Shown: positions 15,508 to 27,165 of the stretch, one piece after another | How positions within the stretch are numbered: the first letter of the stretch is position 1 | Layout of the letters: every line of letters begins with the position of its first letter | Assembly: GCF_029167375.1 (NCBI RefSeq) | Contig: NZ_JARFTP010000002.1 | Span: 1 to 64,000, forward strand | Length of the DNA stretch: 64,000 nucleotides | Source of the DNA: Tsukamurella sp. 8F | Lineage (GTDB): Bacteria; Actinomycetota; Actinomycetes; Mycobacteriales; Mycobacteriaceae | Direction of reading: 5' to 3' | Position numbers and translations under genes: made by a program | The notes under the pieces: generated by a model | Databases searched by the model: none | What the model was told of the DNA's origin: nothing | The model's input: only the letters and a program-made list of their open reading frames with translations

Positions 15508-16062
15508 ATGGCTCGAGAGCTGATGTCCGCGGCCGATGTGTCGCGGACGGTGGCGCGCATAGCGCATCAGGTCATCGAGAAGACGGCCCTGGACACGGCG
15601 GACGGCGCACGTGTCGTCGTATTCGGCATCCCCACGCGCGGTGCGGTGCTCGCGAACCGGCTGGCCGCCGACATCAAGGAGTTCACCGGCGTCGATGTGC
15701 CGGTCGGCACCCTCGACATCACGCTCTATCGCGACGACCTGCGGCATAAGCCGCACCGTCCGCTCGAACGGACCACCGTCCCGGAGGCGGGGGTCGACGA
15801 CGCGCTGGTCATCCTCGTCGACGACGTCCTCTACTCGGGACGCACGGTGCGCGCTGCGCTCGACTCGCTGCGCGACATCGGCCGTCCGGCGGTCGTGCAG
15901 CTGGCGGTCCTGGTCGACCGGGGCCATCGGCAGCTGCCGATCCGAGCCGACTACGTCGGCAAGAACATCCCCACCTCCCGGCATGAGGACGTTCGGGTGA
16001 AGCTGATCGAGAAGGACGGCGAGGACGCTGTGATCATCGAGCCCACCGGGGGTGACCAGTGA
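15508..16062 (+). CDS. pyrR: Bifunctional pyr operon regulator / uracil phosphoribosyltransferase PyrR
   Basis: The protein has 184 residues. The PRPP-binding signature [17 protein letters not shown] lies in the centre, and the N-terminal [18 protein letters not shown] loop and [14 protein letters not shown] near the end are typical. PyrR senses UMP/UTP and PRPP and binds RNA hairpins in pyr leaders; it may also convert uracil and PRPP to UMP. The ATG at 15508 has a near-perfect AGAAGGAGGT ribosome binding site 4 bases upstream, itself next to the second PyrR hairpin, which implies autoregulation. The TGA overlaps the pyrB GTG. Confidence 0.95.
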   Translation: MARELMSAADVSRTVARIAHQVIEKTALDTADGARVVVFGIPTRGAVLANRLAADIKEFTGVDVPVGTLDITLYRDDLRHKPHRPLERTTVPEAGVDDALVILVDDVLYSGRTVRAALDSLRDIGRPAVVQLAVLVDRGHRQLPIRADYVGKNIPTSRHEDVRVKLIEKDGEDAVIIEPTGGDQ

Positions 16063-17000
16063 AGCACCTGCTTTCGACCGCGGGGCTCGGGGCCGACGAC
16101 GCCGTCGCCATCCTGGACGAGGCCGACCGGTTGCAGCAGGCGCTTCTCGGCCGTGAGGTCAAGAAGCTGCCGACGCTGCGCGGCCGTACCGTGATGACGG
16201 TCTTCTACGAGAACTCGACCCGCACGCGCGTGTCCTTCGAGGTGGCCGGAAAGTGGATGAGCGCCGACGTGATCAATGTTTCGGCGTCGTCCAGCTCGGT
16301 CGCCAAGGGGGAGTCTCTGCGGGACACCGCGCTCACCCTCCACGCGGCCGGCGCGGACGCGCTCATCGTGCGACATCCGGCTTCGGGTGCGGCCCAGCAG
16401 ATCGCGGAGTGGACCAACCCGGCGGGAGGCCCGCCGGGCCCCGCGGTGGTGAACGCCGGCGACGGTATGCACGAGCACCCCACCCAGGCGCTACTCGACG
16501 CGCTGACCCTTCGCCAGCGGCTAGGCGGGATCGCCGGTCGTCGCGTGGTACTGGTCGGCGACATCCTGCACAGCCGTGTCGCGCGGTCGAACGCGCATCT
16601 ACTCGCGACGCTCGGCGCCGAGGTCGTGTTGGTCGCGCCGCGCACACTGCTCCCGGTCGGCGTCGAGACGTGGCCTGTGACGGTGTCGGACTCGCTCGAC
16701 GCCGAGCTGCCCGGCGCCGACGCGGTGATGATGCTGCGCGTGCAGGCCGAGCGCATGAACGGCGGCTTCTTCCCGAGTGAGCGCGAGTACTCGGTGCGGT
16801 TCGGGCTGAACGACAGGCGCGCATCCCTGCTGCCCGAGCACGCGGTGGTGCTGCATCCCGGCCCGATGCTGCGGGGAATGGAGATCGGCTTCTCGGTGCC
16901 CGATTCGTCGCAGGCGGCGGTGCTGCAGCAGGTCAACAACGGTGTGCACGTGCGGATGGCCGTGCTGTTCCATCTTCTGGCCAAGGACGGGGAGGCGTAA
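16059..17000 (+). CDS. pyrB: Aspartate carbamoyltransferase catalytic subunit
   Basis: The protein has 313 residues. The carbamoyl-phosphate signature is [18 protein letters not shown], followed by the [10 protein letters not shown] loop, [14 protein letters not shown] and [16 protein letters not shown]. It condenses carbamoyl phosphate and aspartate to carbamoyl aspartate, the committed pyrimidine step. No pyrI regulatory subunit is present, as is usual in actinobacteria, so control falls on PyrR and on CarAB feedback. The GTG start overlaps the pyrR stop; the last base of the stop is the first base of pyrC. Confidence 0.97.
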   Translation: MKHLLSTAGLGADDAVAILDEADRLQQALLGREVKKLPTLRGRTVMTVFYENSTRTRVSFEVAGKWMSADVINVSASSSSVAKGESLRDTALTLHAAGADALIVRHPASGAAQQIAEWTNPAGGPPGPAVVNAGDGMHEHPTQALLDALTLRQRLGGIAGRRVVLVGDILHSRVARSNAHLLATLGAEVVLVAPRTLLPVGVETWPVTVSDSLDAELPGADAVMMLRVQAERMNGGFFPSEREYSVRFGLNDRRASLLPEHAVVLHPGPMLRGMEIGFSVPDSSQAAVLQQVNNGVHVRMAVLFHLLAKDGEA

Positions 17001-18292
17001 TGCTGCTGCGAGACGTACTGCTGTACGGCGAGGGCGAACCCGTCGACGTGCGTATCGAGGGCGGGATCATCGCGGAGATCGGCGCGGGGCTCGCGGACGC
17101 CGGCCACGATGTGATCGACGGCGGCGGGCGGGTGCTGCTGCCCGGCTTCGTCGACCTGCATACGCATCTGCGCGAGCCCGGCCGCGAGGACACCGAGACC
17201 ATCGAGACCGGATCCGCCGCGGCCGCGGTCGGTGGATACACGGCGGTCTTCGCCATGGCCAACACCCAGCCCGTCGCCGACAGCGCGGTCGTCACCGACC
17301 ACGTGTACCGGCGGGGCCAGGAGATCGGTCTGGTCGACGTACACCCCGTCGGTGCGGTCACCGTCGGGCTGAAGGGTGAGAAGCTCGCCGAGATGGGGAT
17401 GATGTCGAGCGGCGAGGGCCGCGTGAAGATCTTCTCCGATGATGGTGTGTGCGTCTCGGATCCGTTGCTCATGCGCCGGGCGCTCGAGTATGCGGCGTCG
17501 CTCGGCGTGCTTGTTGCACAGCACGCTGAGGAGCCCAGGCTCACGAAGGGGGCGGTAGCCCACGAGGGCCCGACTGCGGCTCGCCTGGGGCTGAGCGGGT
17601 GGCCCCGCGCCGCCGAGGAGGCCATCGTCGCTCGTGACGCGTTGTTGGCCCGCGATGCCGGGGCGCGTGTGCACATCTGTCACGCGTCGACGGCCGGCAC
17701 CGTTGAGCTTCTGAAATGGGCGCGTGGGCAGGGGATCTCGATCACGGCCGAAGTGACCCCGCACCACCTGCTGCTGGACGACTCGCGCCTCGAGACGTAT
17801 GACGCGGTGAACAAGGTGAACCCGCCGCTTCGTGAGGCCTCCGATGTCGCGGCCCTGCGCACCGCGCTCGTCGAGGGGGTCATCGACTGTGTCGCAACCG
17901 ATCACGCGCCACACGCGGCGCAGGACAAATGCTGTGAGTTCGCGGCCGCCCGGCCCGGGATGCTCGGCCTGGAGACCGCGCTCGCGATCGTCGCGCGGAT
18001 CCTCGTCGAGCCGGGGGACCTGACGTGGCGTGACGTCGCGCGGGTGATGAGTGAGCGGCCCGCCGAGATCGCCGGTCTCGACGACCAGGGGCGGCCGCTG
18101 GCCTTGGGGGAGCCCGCCAACCTGGTGCTGGTCGATCCAGACCTGCCCTGGACGGTGCGGGCCGACGATCTGGCCAGCATCTCCCGCAACACCCCGTTCG
18201 CCGAGATGGACTTCGGGGCGAAGCCGGTACTGACCGTCCTGCGCGGCCGCGTGACCGCACGGGACGGTGCCGCCCGCAGGGATGAGCTGTGA
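17000..18292 (+). CDS. pyrC: Dihydroorotase
   Basis: The protein has 430 residues, a class I amidohydrolase. The metal ligands are visible: [10 protein letters not shown] (HxH), the HAEEP and CHAS histidine stretches, and the ATDHAPH Asp. It cyclises carbamoyl aspartate to dihydroorotate. The start ATG shares its A with the pyrB TAA. pyrD, the next enzyme, is not in the window, as in mycobacteria where it lies elsewhere. Confidence 0.96.
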   Translation: MLLRDVLLYGEGEPVDVRIEGGIIAEIGAGLADAGHDVIDGGGRVLLPGFVDLHTHLREPGREDTETIETGSAAAAVGGYTAVFAMANTQPVADSAVVTDHVYRRGQEIGLVDVHPVGAVTVGLKGEKLAEMGMMSSGEGRVKIFSDDGVCVSDPLLMRRALEYAASLGVLVAQHAEEPRLTKGAVAHEGPTAARLGLSGWPRAAEEAIVARDALLARDAGARVHICHASTAGTVELLKWARGQGISITAEVTPHHLLLDDSRLETYDAVNKVNPPLREASDVAALRTALVEGVIDCVATDHAPHAAQDKCCEFAAARPGMLGLETALAIVARILVEPGDLTWRDVARVMSERPAEIAGLDDQGRPLALGEPANLVLVDPDLPWTVRADDLASISRNTPFAEMDFGAKPVLTVLRGRVTARDGAARRDEL

Positions 18293-18783
18293 GCGCCAGC
18301 GATATCGCGACTTTCGCGATCGTGTTGCTGGTGCTGTGCGGGCTCTTCGCTCTGATGTGGCGAGGCTGGCACGCGCGCGGGCGGCGGCAGGCCGACGCGA
18401 TCGGAGACGTCCCGACGGCGCCGGACCCGCTACCGGAGATCGAGGTCGGGCCATGCGGCGGCGTGTACGTGGGCTCCACGATCGCGCCGCACTGGCAGGA
18501 CCGGGTCGCGGTGGGGGACTGGGGATTCCGGGCGACGGTGAATCTCAGCCGATACACCGGGGGCTTTCTCATGGAGCGCGCCCGCGGTAATCCCATGTGG
18601 ATCGCGGACGCCGCCCTCGTCGAGATGCGCCGCGCGAGCAAGCTGGCCGGGAAGGTGATGCCCGGCGGAGGACTGCTGGTGTTGCGGTGGGAGCTGCCCA
18701 CCGGGACCGTCGTCGACACCGGGTTCCGGGCGGACGACAAGGCTGATTACGACAGATTGATGAACGTGAAGGGCAACCGATGA
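18289..18783 (+). CDS. PH-like membrane protein of the pyr operon (Rv1382-like)
   Basis: The protein has 164 residues: a short outer N-terminus, one membrane helix at about residues 8-25 ([16 protein letters not shown]), then a cytoplasmic beta-rich domain that looks like a bacterial PH fold ([48 protein letters not shown]). An equivalent gene sits between pyrC and carA in M. tuberculosis. It overlaps both neighbours by four bases (GTGA and ATGA), so it is made with the pathway enzymes. Its role is not known; anchoring or sensing at the membrane is speculation. Confidence 0.8.
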   Translation: MSASDIATFAIVLLVLCGLFALMWRGWHARGRRQADAIGDVPTAPDPLPEIEVGPCGGVYVGSTIAPHWQDRVAVGDWGFRATVNLSRYTGGFLMERARGNPMWIADAALVEMRRASKLAGKVMPGGGLLVLRWELPTGTVVDTGFRADDKADYDRLMNVKGNR

Positions 18784-19958
18784 GCGCACCACTGATGAAC
18801 CCCGGGCAGGGGCCGGACGGCCCCGCCCTCCTGGTCCTGGAGGACGGCACCGTCCACCGGGGCGCCGCATTCGGCGCCGTCGGTCAGACGCTCGGCGAGG
18901 CGGTGTTCTGCACCGCTATGACCGGCTACCAGGAGACGCTGACCGACCCGTCGTACGACCGACAGATCGTGGTCGCCACCGCGCCGCAGATCGGCAACAC
19001 CGGCTGGAACGACGCGGACGACGAGTCCCGCGCCGGGGCGGGCGGCGGCGGACGGATCTGGGTGGCCGGTTACGCAGTCCGCAACCCCACGCGCCGCGTC
19101 AGCTCGTGGCGCGCGACGCGATCCCTACAGGACGAGCTGGACGCGCAGGACGTGGTCGGCATCGCCGGGATCGATACCCGCACCGTCGTGCGCCACCTAC
19201 GCAATCACGGCTCGATGCGTGCCGGGGTGTTCTCGGGCGATGCGCTCGCACCCGACGCCGAGCTGCTCGAACGGGTGCGCTCGCAGCCGGAGATGGCCGG
19301 CCGCAACTTGATCGGCGAGGTGTCGACGCCGGACGCCTACACGATCGAGCCCGTCACGCCGAGCGGGACCCAGCCCCGATTCACCGTCGTCGCCGTGGAC
19401 CTGGGGATCAAGACCAACACGCCGCGTATGTTCGCGCGCCGCGGGATGCGTGTGCACGTCGTGCCCTCGACGGTCGGCATCGACGAGGTGAAGTCGCTGA
19501 ACCCGGACGGTTTCTTCCTCTCCAACGGTCCGGGCGACCCCGCCACCGCCGACGCGGAGGTTGCGCTCACCCGCGAGGTGCTGGAAGCGGGCCTGCCCCT
19601 GTTCGGCATCTGTCTCGGAAACCAGTTGCTGGGCCGGGCACTCGGACTCGGCACCTACAAGATGAAGTTCGGCCACCGCGGCATCAACATCCCGGTCGTC
19701 GAGCACAGCACTGGGCGCATCTCGATCACCGCGCAGAACCACGGCTTCGCGCTCGAGGGTGAGCGCGGGCAGGAGTTCGACACGCCGTTCGGGCGCGGCC
19801 GCGTCAGCCACGTGTGCGCCAACGACGGCACCGTCGAGGGCGTGGAACTCCTAGACGGCCGTGCGTTCTCGGTGCAGTACCACCCGGAGGCCGCGGCCGG
19901 TCCGCACGACGCCGCCTACCTCTTCGACCGCTTCGCAGAAGTCATGGGAGACAAGTAA
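18780..19958 (+). CDS. carA: Carbamoyl-phosphate synthase small subunit
   Basis: The protein has 392 residues, a class I glutamine amidotransferase. The nucleophile Cys is in [16 protein letters not shown], and the His/Glu pair is in [13 protein letters not shown] near the C-terminus. The N-terminal CPSase domain has the usual [14 protein letters not shown]. It supplies ammonia to CarB for carbamoyl phosphate used by pyrimidine and arginine synthesis. A short Ala/Gly insert ([13 protein letters not shown]) near residue 85 is a local expansion outside the active site. The stop overlaps the carB start by one base. Confidence 0.97.
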   Translation: MSAPLMNPGQGPDGPALLVLEDGTVHRGAAFGAVGQTLGEAVFCTAMTGYQETLTDPSYDRQIVVATAPQIGNTGWNDADDESRAGAGGGGRIWVAGYAVRNPTRRVSSWRATRSLQDELDAQDVVGIAGIDTRTVVRHLRNHGSMRAGVFSGDALAPDAELLERVRSQPEMAGRNLIGEVSTPDAYTIEPVTPSGTQPRFTVVAVDLGIKTNTPRMFARRGMRVHVVPSTVGIDEVKSLNPDGFFLSNGPGDPATADAEVALTREVLEAGLPLFGICLGNQLLGRALGLGTYKMKFGHRGINIPVVEHSTGRISITAQNHGFALEGERGQEFDTPFGRGRVSHVCANDGTVEGVELLDGRAFSVQYHPEAAAGPHDAAYLFDRFAEVMGDK

Positions 19959-22900
19959 TGCCACGCCGCACAGACATCGAGCACGTCCTGGTGATCGGCT
20001 CCGGCCCGATCGTCATCGGCCAGGCGTGCGAGTTCGACTACTCCGGTACCCAGGCGTGCCGCGTGCTGCGTGCCGAGGGATTGCGCGTCTCGCTGGTCAA
20101 CTCCAACCCGGCCACGATCATGACCGACCCCGAGTTCGCGGACGCGACGTACGTCGAGCCGATCACTCCCGAATTCATCGAGAAGGTGATCGTCGCGGAG
20201 CGGGACAAGGGGTTCCCGATCGACGCGGTCCTCGCGACGCTCGGCGGTCAGACGGCGCTCAACGCGGCGGTCGGACTGCACGAGCGGGGAATCCTCGAGA
20301 AGTACGGGATCCGCCTCATCGGCGCCGATTTCGATGCAATCCAGCGCGGCGAGGACCGGCAGAAGTTCAAGGACATCGTCGAGAAGATCGGCGGCGAGTC
20401 CGCACGATCCAAGGTGTGCTACACGCTCGACGAGTGCAGGGCGACGGTGGCCGAGCTCGGCTACCCGGTCGTGGTGCGGCCGTCGTTCACGATGGGCGGC
20501 CTGGGCTCCGGGATGGCGTATGACGAGGCCGATCTCGAGCGCATCGCGGGCGCGGGACTAGCGGCGTCGCCGACGGCGAACGTCCTCATCGAGGAGTCGA
20601 TCCTCGGGTGGAAGGAGTACGAGCTCGAGCTCATGCGCGACGGTAGCGACAACGTGGTCGTCGTCTGCTCGATCGAGAACGTCGACCCGGTCGGTGTGCA
20701 CACGGGCGACTCGATCACGGTGGCGCCCGCCATGACCCTCACGGACCGTGAGTACCAGGTGATGCGCGATCAGTCGATCGCGATCCTGCGCGAGGTGGGT
20801 GTCGACACGGGCGGCTGCAACATCCAGTTCGCCCTGAATCCCGCCGACGGCCGGCTGGTCACCATCGAGATGAACCCTCGGGTGTCCCGCAGCTCGGCGT
20901 TGGCTTCGAAGGCGACCGGTTTCCCGATCGCCAAGATCGCGGCGAAGCTCGCGGTCGGCTACACGCTCGACGAGATCCTCAACGACATCACGGGGGAGAC
21001 CCCGGCCTGCTTCGAGCCGACCCTCGACTACGTCGTCGTCAAGGCGCCCCGGTTCGCGTTCGAGAAGTTCCCGGGCGCCGACGACACGCTGACCACCACC
21101 ATGAAGTCGGTCGGTGAGGCGATGTCGCTCGGCCGCAGCTTCGCCGAGGCGCTGGGCAAGGTGTTGCGGTCGCTCGAGACCAAGCGGCACGGCTTCTGGA
21201 CCGGCCCGCCGGTCGAGGGGACGCTGGAGGAGCTGCTCGAGGCGATCAAGACGCCCAAGGACGGCCGGATCTACCAGATCGAGCGTGCCTTCCAGCTGGG
21301 CGCGTCGGTCGCCGACGTCTACGCCGCCACTGCGATCGACCCGTGGTTCCTCGAGGAGATCAAGGCGATCAGCGACCTGGGGCGCACGATCGCCGGGGCC
21401 GCGGATCTCGACGCGGACGCGGTCCGTGTGGCGAAGACGATGGGGGTGTCCGACCTGCAGATCGCCTCGCTCCGCGCCGGGAGCGGGACGAACGGCTGGG
21501 ACGGTGGAGCGCCGAGGCCCTTGTCTACTGAGAGCGCGGTACGAGACTTCCGGCACAGCAACGGGATCCGTCCCGTCTTCAAGACCGTCGACACCTGCGC
21601 TGCGGAGTTCGAGGCGAAGACGCCGTACCACTACTCGGCGTACGAGTTGGATCCCACGACGGAGTCCGAGGTGGCGTCACAGCCGGATCGCCCCAAGGTG
21701 CTCATCCTCGGCTCGGGACCCAACCGAATCGGCCAGGGCATCGAGTTCGACTACTCGTGCGTGCACGCGGCGCTGTCGCTGTCCGAGGCGGGATACGAGA
21801 CGGTCATGGTCAACTGCAACCCCGAGACGGTGTCAACGGACTACGACACCGCGGACCGGCTGTACTTCGAGCCGCTGACGTTCGAGGACGTCCTCGAGGT
21901 GTACCACTCGGAGGCGCAGTCGGGCACTGTGGCCGGCATCGTCGTGACGCTGGGCGGACAGACGCCGCTGGGTCTCGCGGCGCGGCTGAAGGACGCCGGG
22001 CTGCCTATCGTCGGCACCTCGCCCGAGGCGATCGACCTCGCCGAGGACCGCGGCGAGTTCGGTCGCGTGCTCACCGAGGCGGGACTGCCCGCACCGAAGT
22101 TCGGCACCGCGACCACCTTCGGCGGCGCGCGCGACGTCGCGGCGTCCATCGGCTATCCCGTGCTGGTGCGGCCGTCGTATGTGCTCGGCGGCCGCGGCAT
22201 GGAGATCGTGTACGACGAGGCTGCGTTGCGCGACTACATCTCCCGGGCCACCGAACTCACGCCGGAGCATCCCGTTCTGGTCGACAGGTTCCTCGAGGAC
22301 GCCGTCGAGATCGACGTGGACGCCCTGGTCGACGCCACCGGCGAGGTATACGTCGGCGGCGTCATGGAGCATATCGAGGAGGCCGGCATCCACTCCGGAG
22401 ACTCGGCATGCTCCCTGCCGCCGATCACGTTGGGGCGTGCGGACATCGACGCCGTACGCCGCTCCACCGCCGCGCTTGCGAAGGGCATCGGCGTGCACGG
22501 CCTGCTCAATGTGCAGTACGCGCTCAAGGACGACATCCTCTATGTGCTCGAGGCCAACCCGCGCGCATCGCGCACGGTTCCGTTCGTGTCCAAGGCCACC
22601 TCGGTGTCGCTGGCCAAGGCGTGCGCACGGGTCATGCTCGGCGCCACCATCGCCGAGCTCCGCGAGGAGGGCATCCTGCCCGAGGAGGGCGACGGCTCCG
22701 ACCTGCCGCTGACGGCGCCGGTGTCCGTGAAGGAGGCGGTGCTGCCCTTCAATCGGTTCCGCCGCGTGGACGGCACCGGGGTCGACACCGTACTGTCGCC
22801 CGAGATGAAGTCCACCGGCGAGGTGATGGGCGTGGACGCCGACTTCGGCACTGCGTACGCCAAATCGCAGACGGCGGTGAGCGGTTCGTTGCCCTCATCG

Positions 22901-23320
22901 GGGAACGTGTTCGTGTCCGTGGCGAACAAGGACAAGCGCTCCCTCATATTCCCGGTGAAGCGTCTGGCGGACCTGGGATTCAAGATACTTGCGACCGAGG
23001 GGACGGCGGATGTGTTGCGCCGCAACGGGATCGATGCAGAACGGGTGCATAAACACTCAGACGTCATACCGGAGGGCGAGGTCTCCATCGTGCAGCGGAT
23101 CAAGGACGGCGACGTGGGCCTGATCATCAACACGCCCTACGGCAACGCCGGACCACGCGTGGACGGCTACGAGATCCGCACCGCGGCCGTTCAGGCATCG
23201 GTGCCGTGTGTGACGACAGTGCAGGGCGCTTCCGCCGCCGTACAGGGCATCGAGGCGGCTCTGCGCGGCGACGTCGGGGTGCGCAGCCTGCAGGACATGC
23301 ACGCTGCGCTGCGCGCATGA
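19958..23320 (+). CDS. carB: Carbamoyl-phosphate synthase large subunit
   Basis: The protein has 1120 residues, full length. It contains two homologous ATP-grasp halves, opening [20 protein letters not shown] and, near residue 580, [20 protein letters not shown]. Each half carries its ATP-binding loops ([12 protein letters not shown] and [12 protein letters not shown]). The C-terminal MGS-like domain (about residues 970-1120, [20 protein letters not shown]) is the usual allosteric site for UMP and IMP. An open frame extends to 19814, but the ATG at 19958 overlaps the carA TAA and gives the conserved N-terminus [11 protein letters not shown]. It overlaps pyrF by ATGA. Confidence 0.97.
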   Translation: MPRRTDIEHVLVIGSGPIVIGQACEFDYSGTQACRVLRAEGLRVSLVNSNPATIMTDPEFADATYVEPITPEFIEKVIVAERDKGFPIDAVLATLGGQTALNAAVGLHERGILEKYGIRLIGADFDAIQRGEDRQKFKDIVEKIGGESARSKVCYTLDECRATVAELGYPVVVRPSFTMGGLGSGMAYDEADLERIAGAGLAASPTANVLIEESILGWKEYELELMRDGSDNVVVVCSIENVDPVGVHTGDSITVAPAMTLTDREYQVMRDQSIAILREVGVDTGGCNIQFALNPADGRLVTIEMNPRVSRSSALASKATGFPIAKIAAKLAVGYTLDEILNDITGETPACFEPTLDYVVVKAPRFAFEKFPGADDTLTTTMKSVGEAMSLGRSFAEALGKVLRSLETKRHGFWTGPPVEGTLEELLEAIKTPKDGRIYQIERAFQLGASVADVYAATAIDPWFLEEIKAISDLGRTIAGAADLDADAVRVAKTMGVSDLQIASLRAGSGTNGWDGGAPRPLSTESAVRDFRHSNGIRPVFKTVDTCAAEFEAKTPYHYSAYELDPTTESEVASQPDRPKVLILGSGPNRIGQGIEFDYSCVHAALSLSEAGYETVMVNCNPETVSTDYDTADRLYFEPLTFEDVLEVYHSEAQSGTVAGIVVTLGGQTPLGLAARLKDAGLPIVGTSPEAIDLAEDRGEFGRVLTEAGLPAPKFGTATTFGGARDVAASIGYPVLVRPSYVLGGRGMEIVYDEAALRDYISRATELTPEHPVLVDRFLEDAVEIDVDALVDATGEVYVGGVMEHIEEAGIHSGDSACSLPPITLGRADIDAVRRSTAALAKGIGVHGLLNVQYALKDDILYVLEANPRASRTVPFVSKATSVSLAKACARVMLGATIAELREEGILPEEGDGSDLPLTAPVSVKEAVLPFNRFRRVDGTGVDTVLSPEMKSTGEVMGVDADFGTAYAKSQTAVSGSLPSSGNVFVSVANKDKRSLIFPVKRLADLGFKILATEGTADVLRRNGIDAERVHKHSDVIPEGEVSIVQRIKDGDVGLIINTPYGNAGPRVDGYEIRTAAVQASVPCVTTVQGASAAVQGIEAALRGDVGVRSLQDMHAALRA

Positions 23321-24138
23321 ACGCGGCGGCGGGGGTGGCACCGGACGGCTTCGGGGTGCGGCTGCGCGCAGCGATCGCCGAGCGCGGGCGGCTGTGCATC
23401 GGCATCGATCCGCACCCGCCGCTACTCGAGGCGTGGGGTCTGACCGACGATGCCGTGGGCGCGGCGCGGTTCGGTCTGTTGTGTGCCGAGGCGTTCGCTT
23501 CGGAGGTCTCGGTGGTCAAGCCCCAGGTCGCCTTCTACGAGCAGTACGGCGCGGCCGGAATCGATGCGCTGGAGGAGGTGATCGCCGCGTGCCGGAGCCG
23601 GGGTGCGCTCGTGATCGCGGATGCGAAGCGCGGTGACATCGGCTCGACGATGACCGGCTACGCGCGGGCCTGGTTGGGTGACGGCCCCCTGGGTGCCGAC
23701 GCCGTGACGCTGTCGCCGTACCTCGGTTACGGGGCGCTCGCCCCGGCGATCGACGCCGCGCGCGCCGCCGGGCGCGGCGTGTTCGTGCTTGCACGCACTT
23801 CCAATCCGGAGGGCAAGCAGGTGCAGGAGGGCGGTGTGGCCCAGGCGATCGTCGACGATGCCCGCGCCGACAACGCGGACGGCACCGCGACCGTGGGTCT
23901 GGTGGTGGGCGCGACCCGCGGCCACGGACTCGACCTCGGGAGCCTGGGCGGGCCGGTGCTCGCGCCGGGCCTAGGCGCCCAGGGAGCGACGGCGGAGGAT
24001 CTACCGCGCATCTTCGGCGGAGTGGAGTTGCTTCTGCCCAGTACGTCCCGCGACGTCCTGCGCGAGGGTCCGGCTCTCCCGGCTCTCCGTGCCGCCGCCC
24101 GCCGCGAGCGTGACGCGGTCGAGCGCGCGCTGGCCTGA
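23317..24138 (+). CDS. pyrF: Orotidine 5'-phosphate decarboxylase, type 2
   Basis: The protein has 273 residues. The catalytic Asp/Lys/Asp motif [10 protein letters not shown] is present near residue 105, with LCIGIDPHP at the first barrel strand and LPSTSRDVL at the phosphate-binding end. It converts OMP to UMP. This is the longer type found in mycobacteria. It is the last gene of the pyr operon; a hairpin lies 70 bases downstream. Confidence 0.96.
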   Translation: MNAAAGVAPDGFGVRLRAAIAERGRLCIGIDPHPPLLEAWGLTDDAVGAARFGLLCAEAFASEVSVVKPQVAFYEQYGAAGIDALEEVIAACRSRGALVIADAKRGDIGSTMTGYARAWLGDGPLGADAVTLSPYLGYGALAPAIDAARAAGRGVFVLARTSNPEGKQVQEGGVAQAIVDDARADNADGTATVGLVVGATRGHGLDLGSLGGPVLAPGLGAQGATAEDLPRIFGGVELLLPSTSRDVLREGPALPALRAAARRERDAVERALA

Positions 24139-24208
24139 CGCCCCGCCCGCCGCTCCGTGGGCGTCCGCGCTGCTGCGGGGGTGCAGGTGGCCGCGCGGCC
24201 GCGTGCTG

Positions 24209-24237
24209 CAGACCCTCACGCGTGGGTCGAGGGTCTG
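24209..24237 (+). terminator. Hairpin downstream of pyrF
   Basis: CAGACCCTC (24209-24217) pairs perfectly with GAGGGTCTG (24229-24237) over an 11-base loop. No U-tract follows, which is common for actinobacterial terminators. Confidence 0.45.
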
Positions 24238-24552
24238 TGACCTGCGGGTATCGACCGCGCGACACGCGGGTGTGCCCGATTTTCTTGCCGATCACTCCCG
24301 TTTCTCCCGTCACACCGGAGTGGAAGTCGATCGACTCGCGAAGTACCTTCGAAATACGTTGTCACACTGCGATTTACGCTTTCATGTTGCAGCGTCGGCC
24401 GGTACGGGACGCCGACGCCCGGCGAGCGCTACCGCATGTTCCTTCGCAGGTCGCAGCGGGGGTGGGGTTTCGTCCCGGCCGTGGTCGTGGGTACCGTTCT
24501 GATTCGCCGCCCAACGCGGCGAACATCTGATGATGATCGATACGGAGGAATC
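24238..24552 (+). promoter_or_regulatory. AT-richer promoter region and leader of mihF
   Basis: No gene is visible between pyrF and mihF. The stretch 24280-24395 is clearly more AT-rich than its surroundings and contains TTGTCA (24359-24364), with CATGTT 18 bases further and TACGCT at 24375, so it is the likely promoter of the mihF-gmk-rpoZ-coaBC block. The exact boxes cannot be fixed by eye. A leader of roughly 150 bases follows, ending in the GGAGGA site 3 bases before the GTG. Confidence 0.4.
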
Positions 24553-24867
24553 GTGGCCCTTCCCCAGTTGACCGATGAGCAGCGTGCTGCTGCTCTGGAG
24601 AAGGCGGCTGCCGCTCGCCGTGCGCGTGCCGAGCTGAAGAACAAGCTCAAGACGGGTGCCACCCACCTGCAGCAGGTGCTCAAGGATGCCGAGACCGATG
24701 AGGTCCTCGGCAAGATGAAGGTCTCGGCGCTGCTCGAGGCTCTGCCGAAGGTGGGCAAGGTCAAGGCCCAGGAGATCATGAACGAGCTCGAGATCGCCCC
24801 GACCCGTCGGGTCCGCGGTCTCGGCGAGCGCCAGCGTAAGGCGCTGCTCGAGAAGTTCTCCGCCTGA
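24553..24867 (+). CDS. mihF: Mycobacterial-type integration host factor (mIHF)
   Basis: The protein has 104 residues and is small and basic ([19 protein letters not shown], then [29 protein letters not shown]). The helix-two-turn-helix near residues 60-95 matches the DNA-binding part of actinobacterial IHF, an essential nucleoid protein in mycobacteria that bends DNA. The GTG at 24553 follows GGAGGA and gives the conserved N-terminus; the longer open frame upstream is not conserved in character. gmk follows after 7 bases. Confidence 0.95.
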   Translation: MALPQLTDEQRAAALEKAAAARRARAELKNKLKTGATHLQQVLKDAETDEVLGKMKVSALLEALPKVGKVKAQEIMNELEIAPTRRVRGLGERQRKALLEKFSA

Positions 24868-24874
24868 CGTACGC

Positions 24875-25477
24875 GTGGCGCAGCCTATTACCGCCGACGC
24901 GGTTACGAGGGGTCGACTGGTAGTCCTGGTCGGCCCCTCGGCCGTCGGTAAGTCCTCCGTCGTCGCGCGCCTGCGCGACGAGGTGCCCGACCTGTTCTTC
25001 TCCGTGTCCGCGACTACGCGGGACCCGCGTCCCGGCGAGGTCGACGGACGGGACTACCACTTCGTCGGCGACGCCGGCTTCGACCGCCTGATCGCCGACG
25101 GTGACCTGCTCGAGTGGGCTGAGATCCACGGCGGCCTCCAGCGCTCGGGCACGCCCGCAAGGCCTGTCTACGACGCGCTGGCGAACGGGAGGCCGGTCCT
25201 CGTCGAGGTCGACCTGGCCGGAGCCGCGAGCGTCAAGAAGGCGCTGCCGGAGGCCGTCACGGTGTTCCTCAGCCCGCCCACCTGGGAGGAGTTGGAACGT
25301 AGGCTCCGCGCCCGGGGCACCGAGAGCGAGGATGTGATCGCTCGCCGGCTCGGAACCGCCCGGGCCGAGATGGCCACCAAGGACGAGTACGACGTGGTCG
25401 TCGTCAACGACGATTTGGACGCCGCAGTCGCGCGCTTGGTATCCTTGCTGGTCGGCGTAGAATCGCCCAAGATATAA
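24875..25477 (+). CDS. gmk: Guanylate kinase
   Basis: The protein has 200 residues. The P-loop is [11 protein letters not shown], and the GMP-binding stretch [21 protein letters not shown] follows. It phosphorylates GMP to GDP and thereby also feeds (p)ppGpp synthesis. The GTG start lies 7 bases after mihF. The order mihF-gmk-rpoZ is conserved in Mycobacteriales. Confidence 0.97.
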   Translation: MAQPITADAVTRGRLVVLVGPSAVGKSSVVARLRDEVPDLFFSVSATTRDPRPGEVDGRDYHFVGDAGFDRLIADGDLLEWAEIHGGLQRSGTPARPVYDALANGRPVLVEVDLAGAASVKKALPEAVTVFLSPPTWEELERRLRARGTESEDVIARRLGTARAEMATKDEYDVVVVNDDLDAAVARLVSLLVGVESPKI

Positions 25478-25533
25478 GACCGAAGTACCGGTCCCTGCGT
25501 GGGCCCGGGACGATCGACGAACGATGGAGACGC

Positions 25534-25836
25534 GTGAGCACCCCCACCCCAGCACCGATCGATGCCACCGAGACCGCGGCTCCGCAGTACGACCAGCCGC
25601 TGGGCATCACCAACCCGCCGATCGATGAGCTGCTTGCGCGCACGTCGTCGAAGTACGCGCTGGTGATCTACGCGGCCAAGCGTGCGCGGCAGATCAACGA
25701 CTACTACAACAGCCTCTCCGAGGGCGTGCTCGAGTACGTCGGGCCCTTGGTCGAGCCCGGCCTGCACGAGAAGCCGCTGTCGATCGCGATGCGCGAGATC
25801 CACTCCGACCTCTTGGAGCACACCGAGGGCGAGTGA
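25534..25836 (+). CDS. rpoZ: RNA polymerase omega subunit
   Basis: The protein has 100 residues. The omega core is [20 protein letters not shown] followed by [13 protein letters not shown]. An N-terminal 20-residue Pro/Thr/Ala tail is the usual actinobacterial extension. Omega stabilises the beta' subunit and carries part of a ppGpp site in other bacteria. The GTG start follows ATGGAG at 25524-25529. Confidence 0.96.
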   Translation: MSTPTPAPIDATETAAPQYDQPLGITNPPIDELLARTSSKYALVIYAAKRARQINDYYNSLSEGVLEYVGPLVEPGLHEKPLSIAMREIHSDLLEHTEGE

Positions 25837-25846
25837 CGTCTGCCGT

Positions 25847-27112
25847 ATGAGCGATCCGGACCACAAGAGCGCCTCGAAGAGGGTCGTCGTCGGCGTGGGT
25901 GGCGGCATCGCCGCCTACAAGGCCCCCGCCGTCGTCCGCCACTTCACGGAACGCGGGCACTCGGTCCGTGTGATCCCTACGGCCGCGGCCCTCGAGTTCG
26001 TCGGCGCGGCCACGTTCGAGGCGCTCTCCGGCAACCCTGTCTCGACGTCCGTCTTCGACGCGATCCCGGAGGTTCCGCACGTCAAGCTGGGGCAGGAGGC
26101 GGACCTCGTCGTCGTCGCCCCGGCCACCGCGGACCTCATGGCGCGGGCAGCGCAGGGGAGGGCCGACGACCTGCTGACGGGGACACTCCTCACCGCGCGC
26201 TGCCCGGTGCTGTTCGTACCGGCCATGCACACGGAGATGTGGGAGCATCCGGCGACTCGTGCCAACGTCGACACCCTGCGTGCCTATGGAGCGACAGTGC
26301 TCGAGCCGGCGCGTGGGCGGCTCACGGGCAAGGACACAGGCGCCGGCCGCCTGGCCGAGCCCGACGAGATCGGCGCGTTCGGTGACCTGCTCCTGGACCG
26401 TGCCGAGTCGCTGCCACGAGATCTCGAGGGCCGTCGTGTAGTCGTCTCCGCGGGCGGGACCCGTGAGGCCCTTGACCCGGTGCGCTACCTGACCAATCGC
26501 AGCTCCGGTAAGCAGGGCTACGCACTCGCCAGGGTCGCCGCGCAGCGCGGCGCGAACGTAACCCTGGTAGCCGGCAACACCGTCGGGCTGCCGGACCCGG
26601 CCGCCGTCGACGTCGTGCGTATCTCGTCGGCCCTCGATCTCCAGGCCGCCATGGCCGAGCACAGCCGCGACGCCGACCTCGTGATCATGGCCGCTGCCGT
26701 AGCCGACTACCGTCCCGCGGAGGCTGCCGCCACCAAGCTCAAGAAGGGCGGTGCGAGTGAGGCGCTGGAAACGATCACGATGATCGAGAACCCCGACGTG
26801 CTCGCAGGCCTCGTGGCCACGCGCGCCGAGGGCGCCCTGCCCGGGCGCTCCGTCATCGTCGGGTTCGCCGCGGAGACCGGCGACGCGAACGGTACGGTAC
26901 TCGAGTACGGTCGGGTCAAGTTGAAGCGGAAGGGCTGCGACCTGCTTGTTCTCAACGCCGTCGGGGATGGGCGAGCGTTCGAGGTGGACGACAACGCGGG
27001 TTGGCTGCTCGGCACGGACGGCTCGGAGCGCACACTCGCGCTCGGCTCGAAGAACGTGATGGCGAGTCACATACTGGATGCTGCCGTCGCGCAGATGTCC
27101 GATCTTAACTAG
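25847..27112 (+). CDS. coaBC: Bifunctional phosphopantothenoylcysteine decarboxylase/synthase
   Basis: The protein has 421 residues. The N-terminal CoaC flavoprotein half starts [20 protein letters not shown] and has the active His in [10 protein letters not shown] and the substrate clamp PAMHTEMW. The C-terminal CoaB half starts near residue 190 ([20 protein letters not shown]) and ends with the Lys/Asn-rich [13 protein letters not shown] region. The enzyme makes 4'-phosphopantetheine for coenzyme A. The ATG at 25847 lies 10 bases after rpoZ; the open frame further upstream is a shadow of rpoZ. Confidence 0.95.
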   Translation: MSDPDHKSASKRVVVGVGGGIAAYKAPAVVRHFTERGHSVRVIPTAAALEFVGAATFEALSGNPVSTSVFDAIPEVPHVKLGQEADLVVVAPATADLMARAAQGRADDLLTGTLLTARCPVLFVPAMHTEMWEHPATRANVDTLRAYGATVLEPARGRLTGKDTGAGRLAEPDEIGAFGDLLLDRAESLPRDLEGRRVVVSAGGTREALDPVRYLTNRSSGKQGYALARVAAQRGANVTLVAGNTVGLPDPAAVDVVRISSALDLQAAMAEHSRDADLVIMAAAVADYRPAEAAATKLKKGGASEALETITMIENPDVLAGLVATRAEGALPGRSVIVGFAAETGDANGTVLEYGRVKLKRKGCDLLVLNAVGDGRAFEVDDNAGWLLGTDGSERTLALGSKNVMASHILDAAVAQMSDLN

Positions 27113-27165
27113 GGTGGGTGGCGCCCGATCGAGGCGCCGCCGAACGAATGCGAAAGGTTCTACCT

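Noticed and set aside
13558-15984. Minus-strand open frame of 808 codons across the GMC oxidase and pyrR
   Set aside because: It overlaps two well-supported genes out of frame and has the low-complexity Arg/Pro composition of a shadow frame.
24139-24552. A further gene between pyrF and mihF
   Set aside because: The open frames there are short, change character and lack ribosome binding sites; the AT-richer stretch fits a promoter and leader better.
27113-27165. SAM riboswitch before metK
   Set aside because: The 53-base gap is too short and has none of the conserved SAM aptamer elements.
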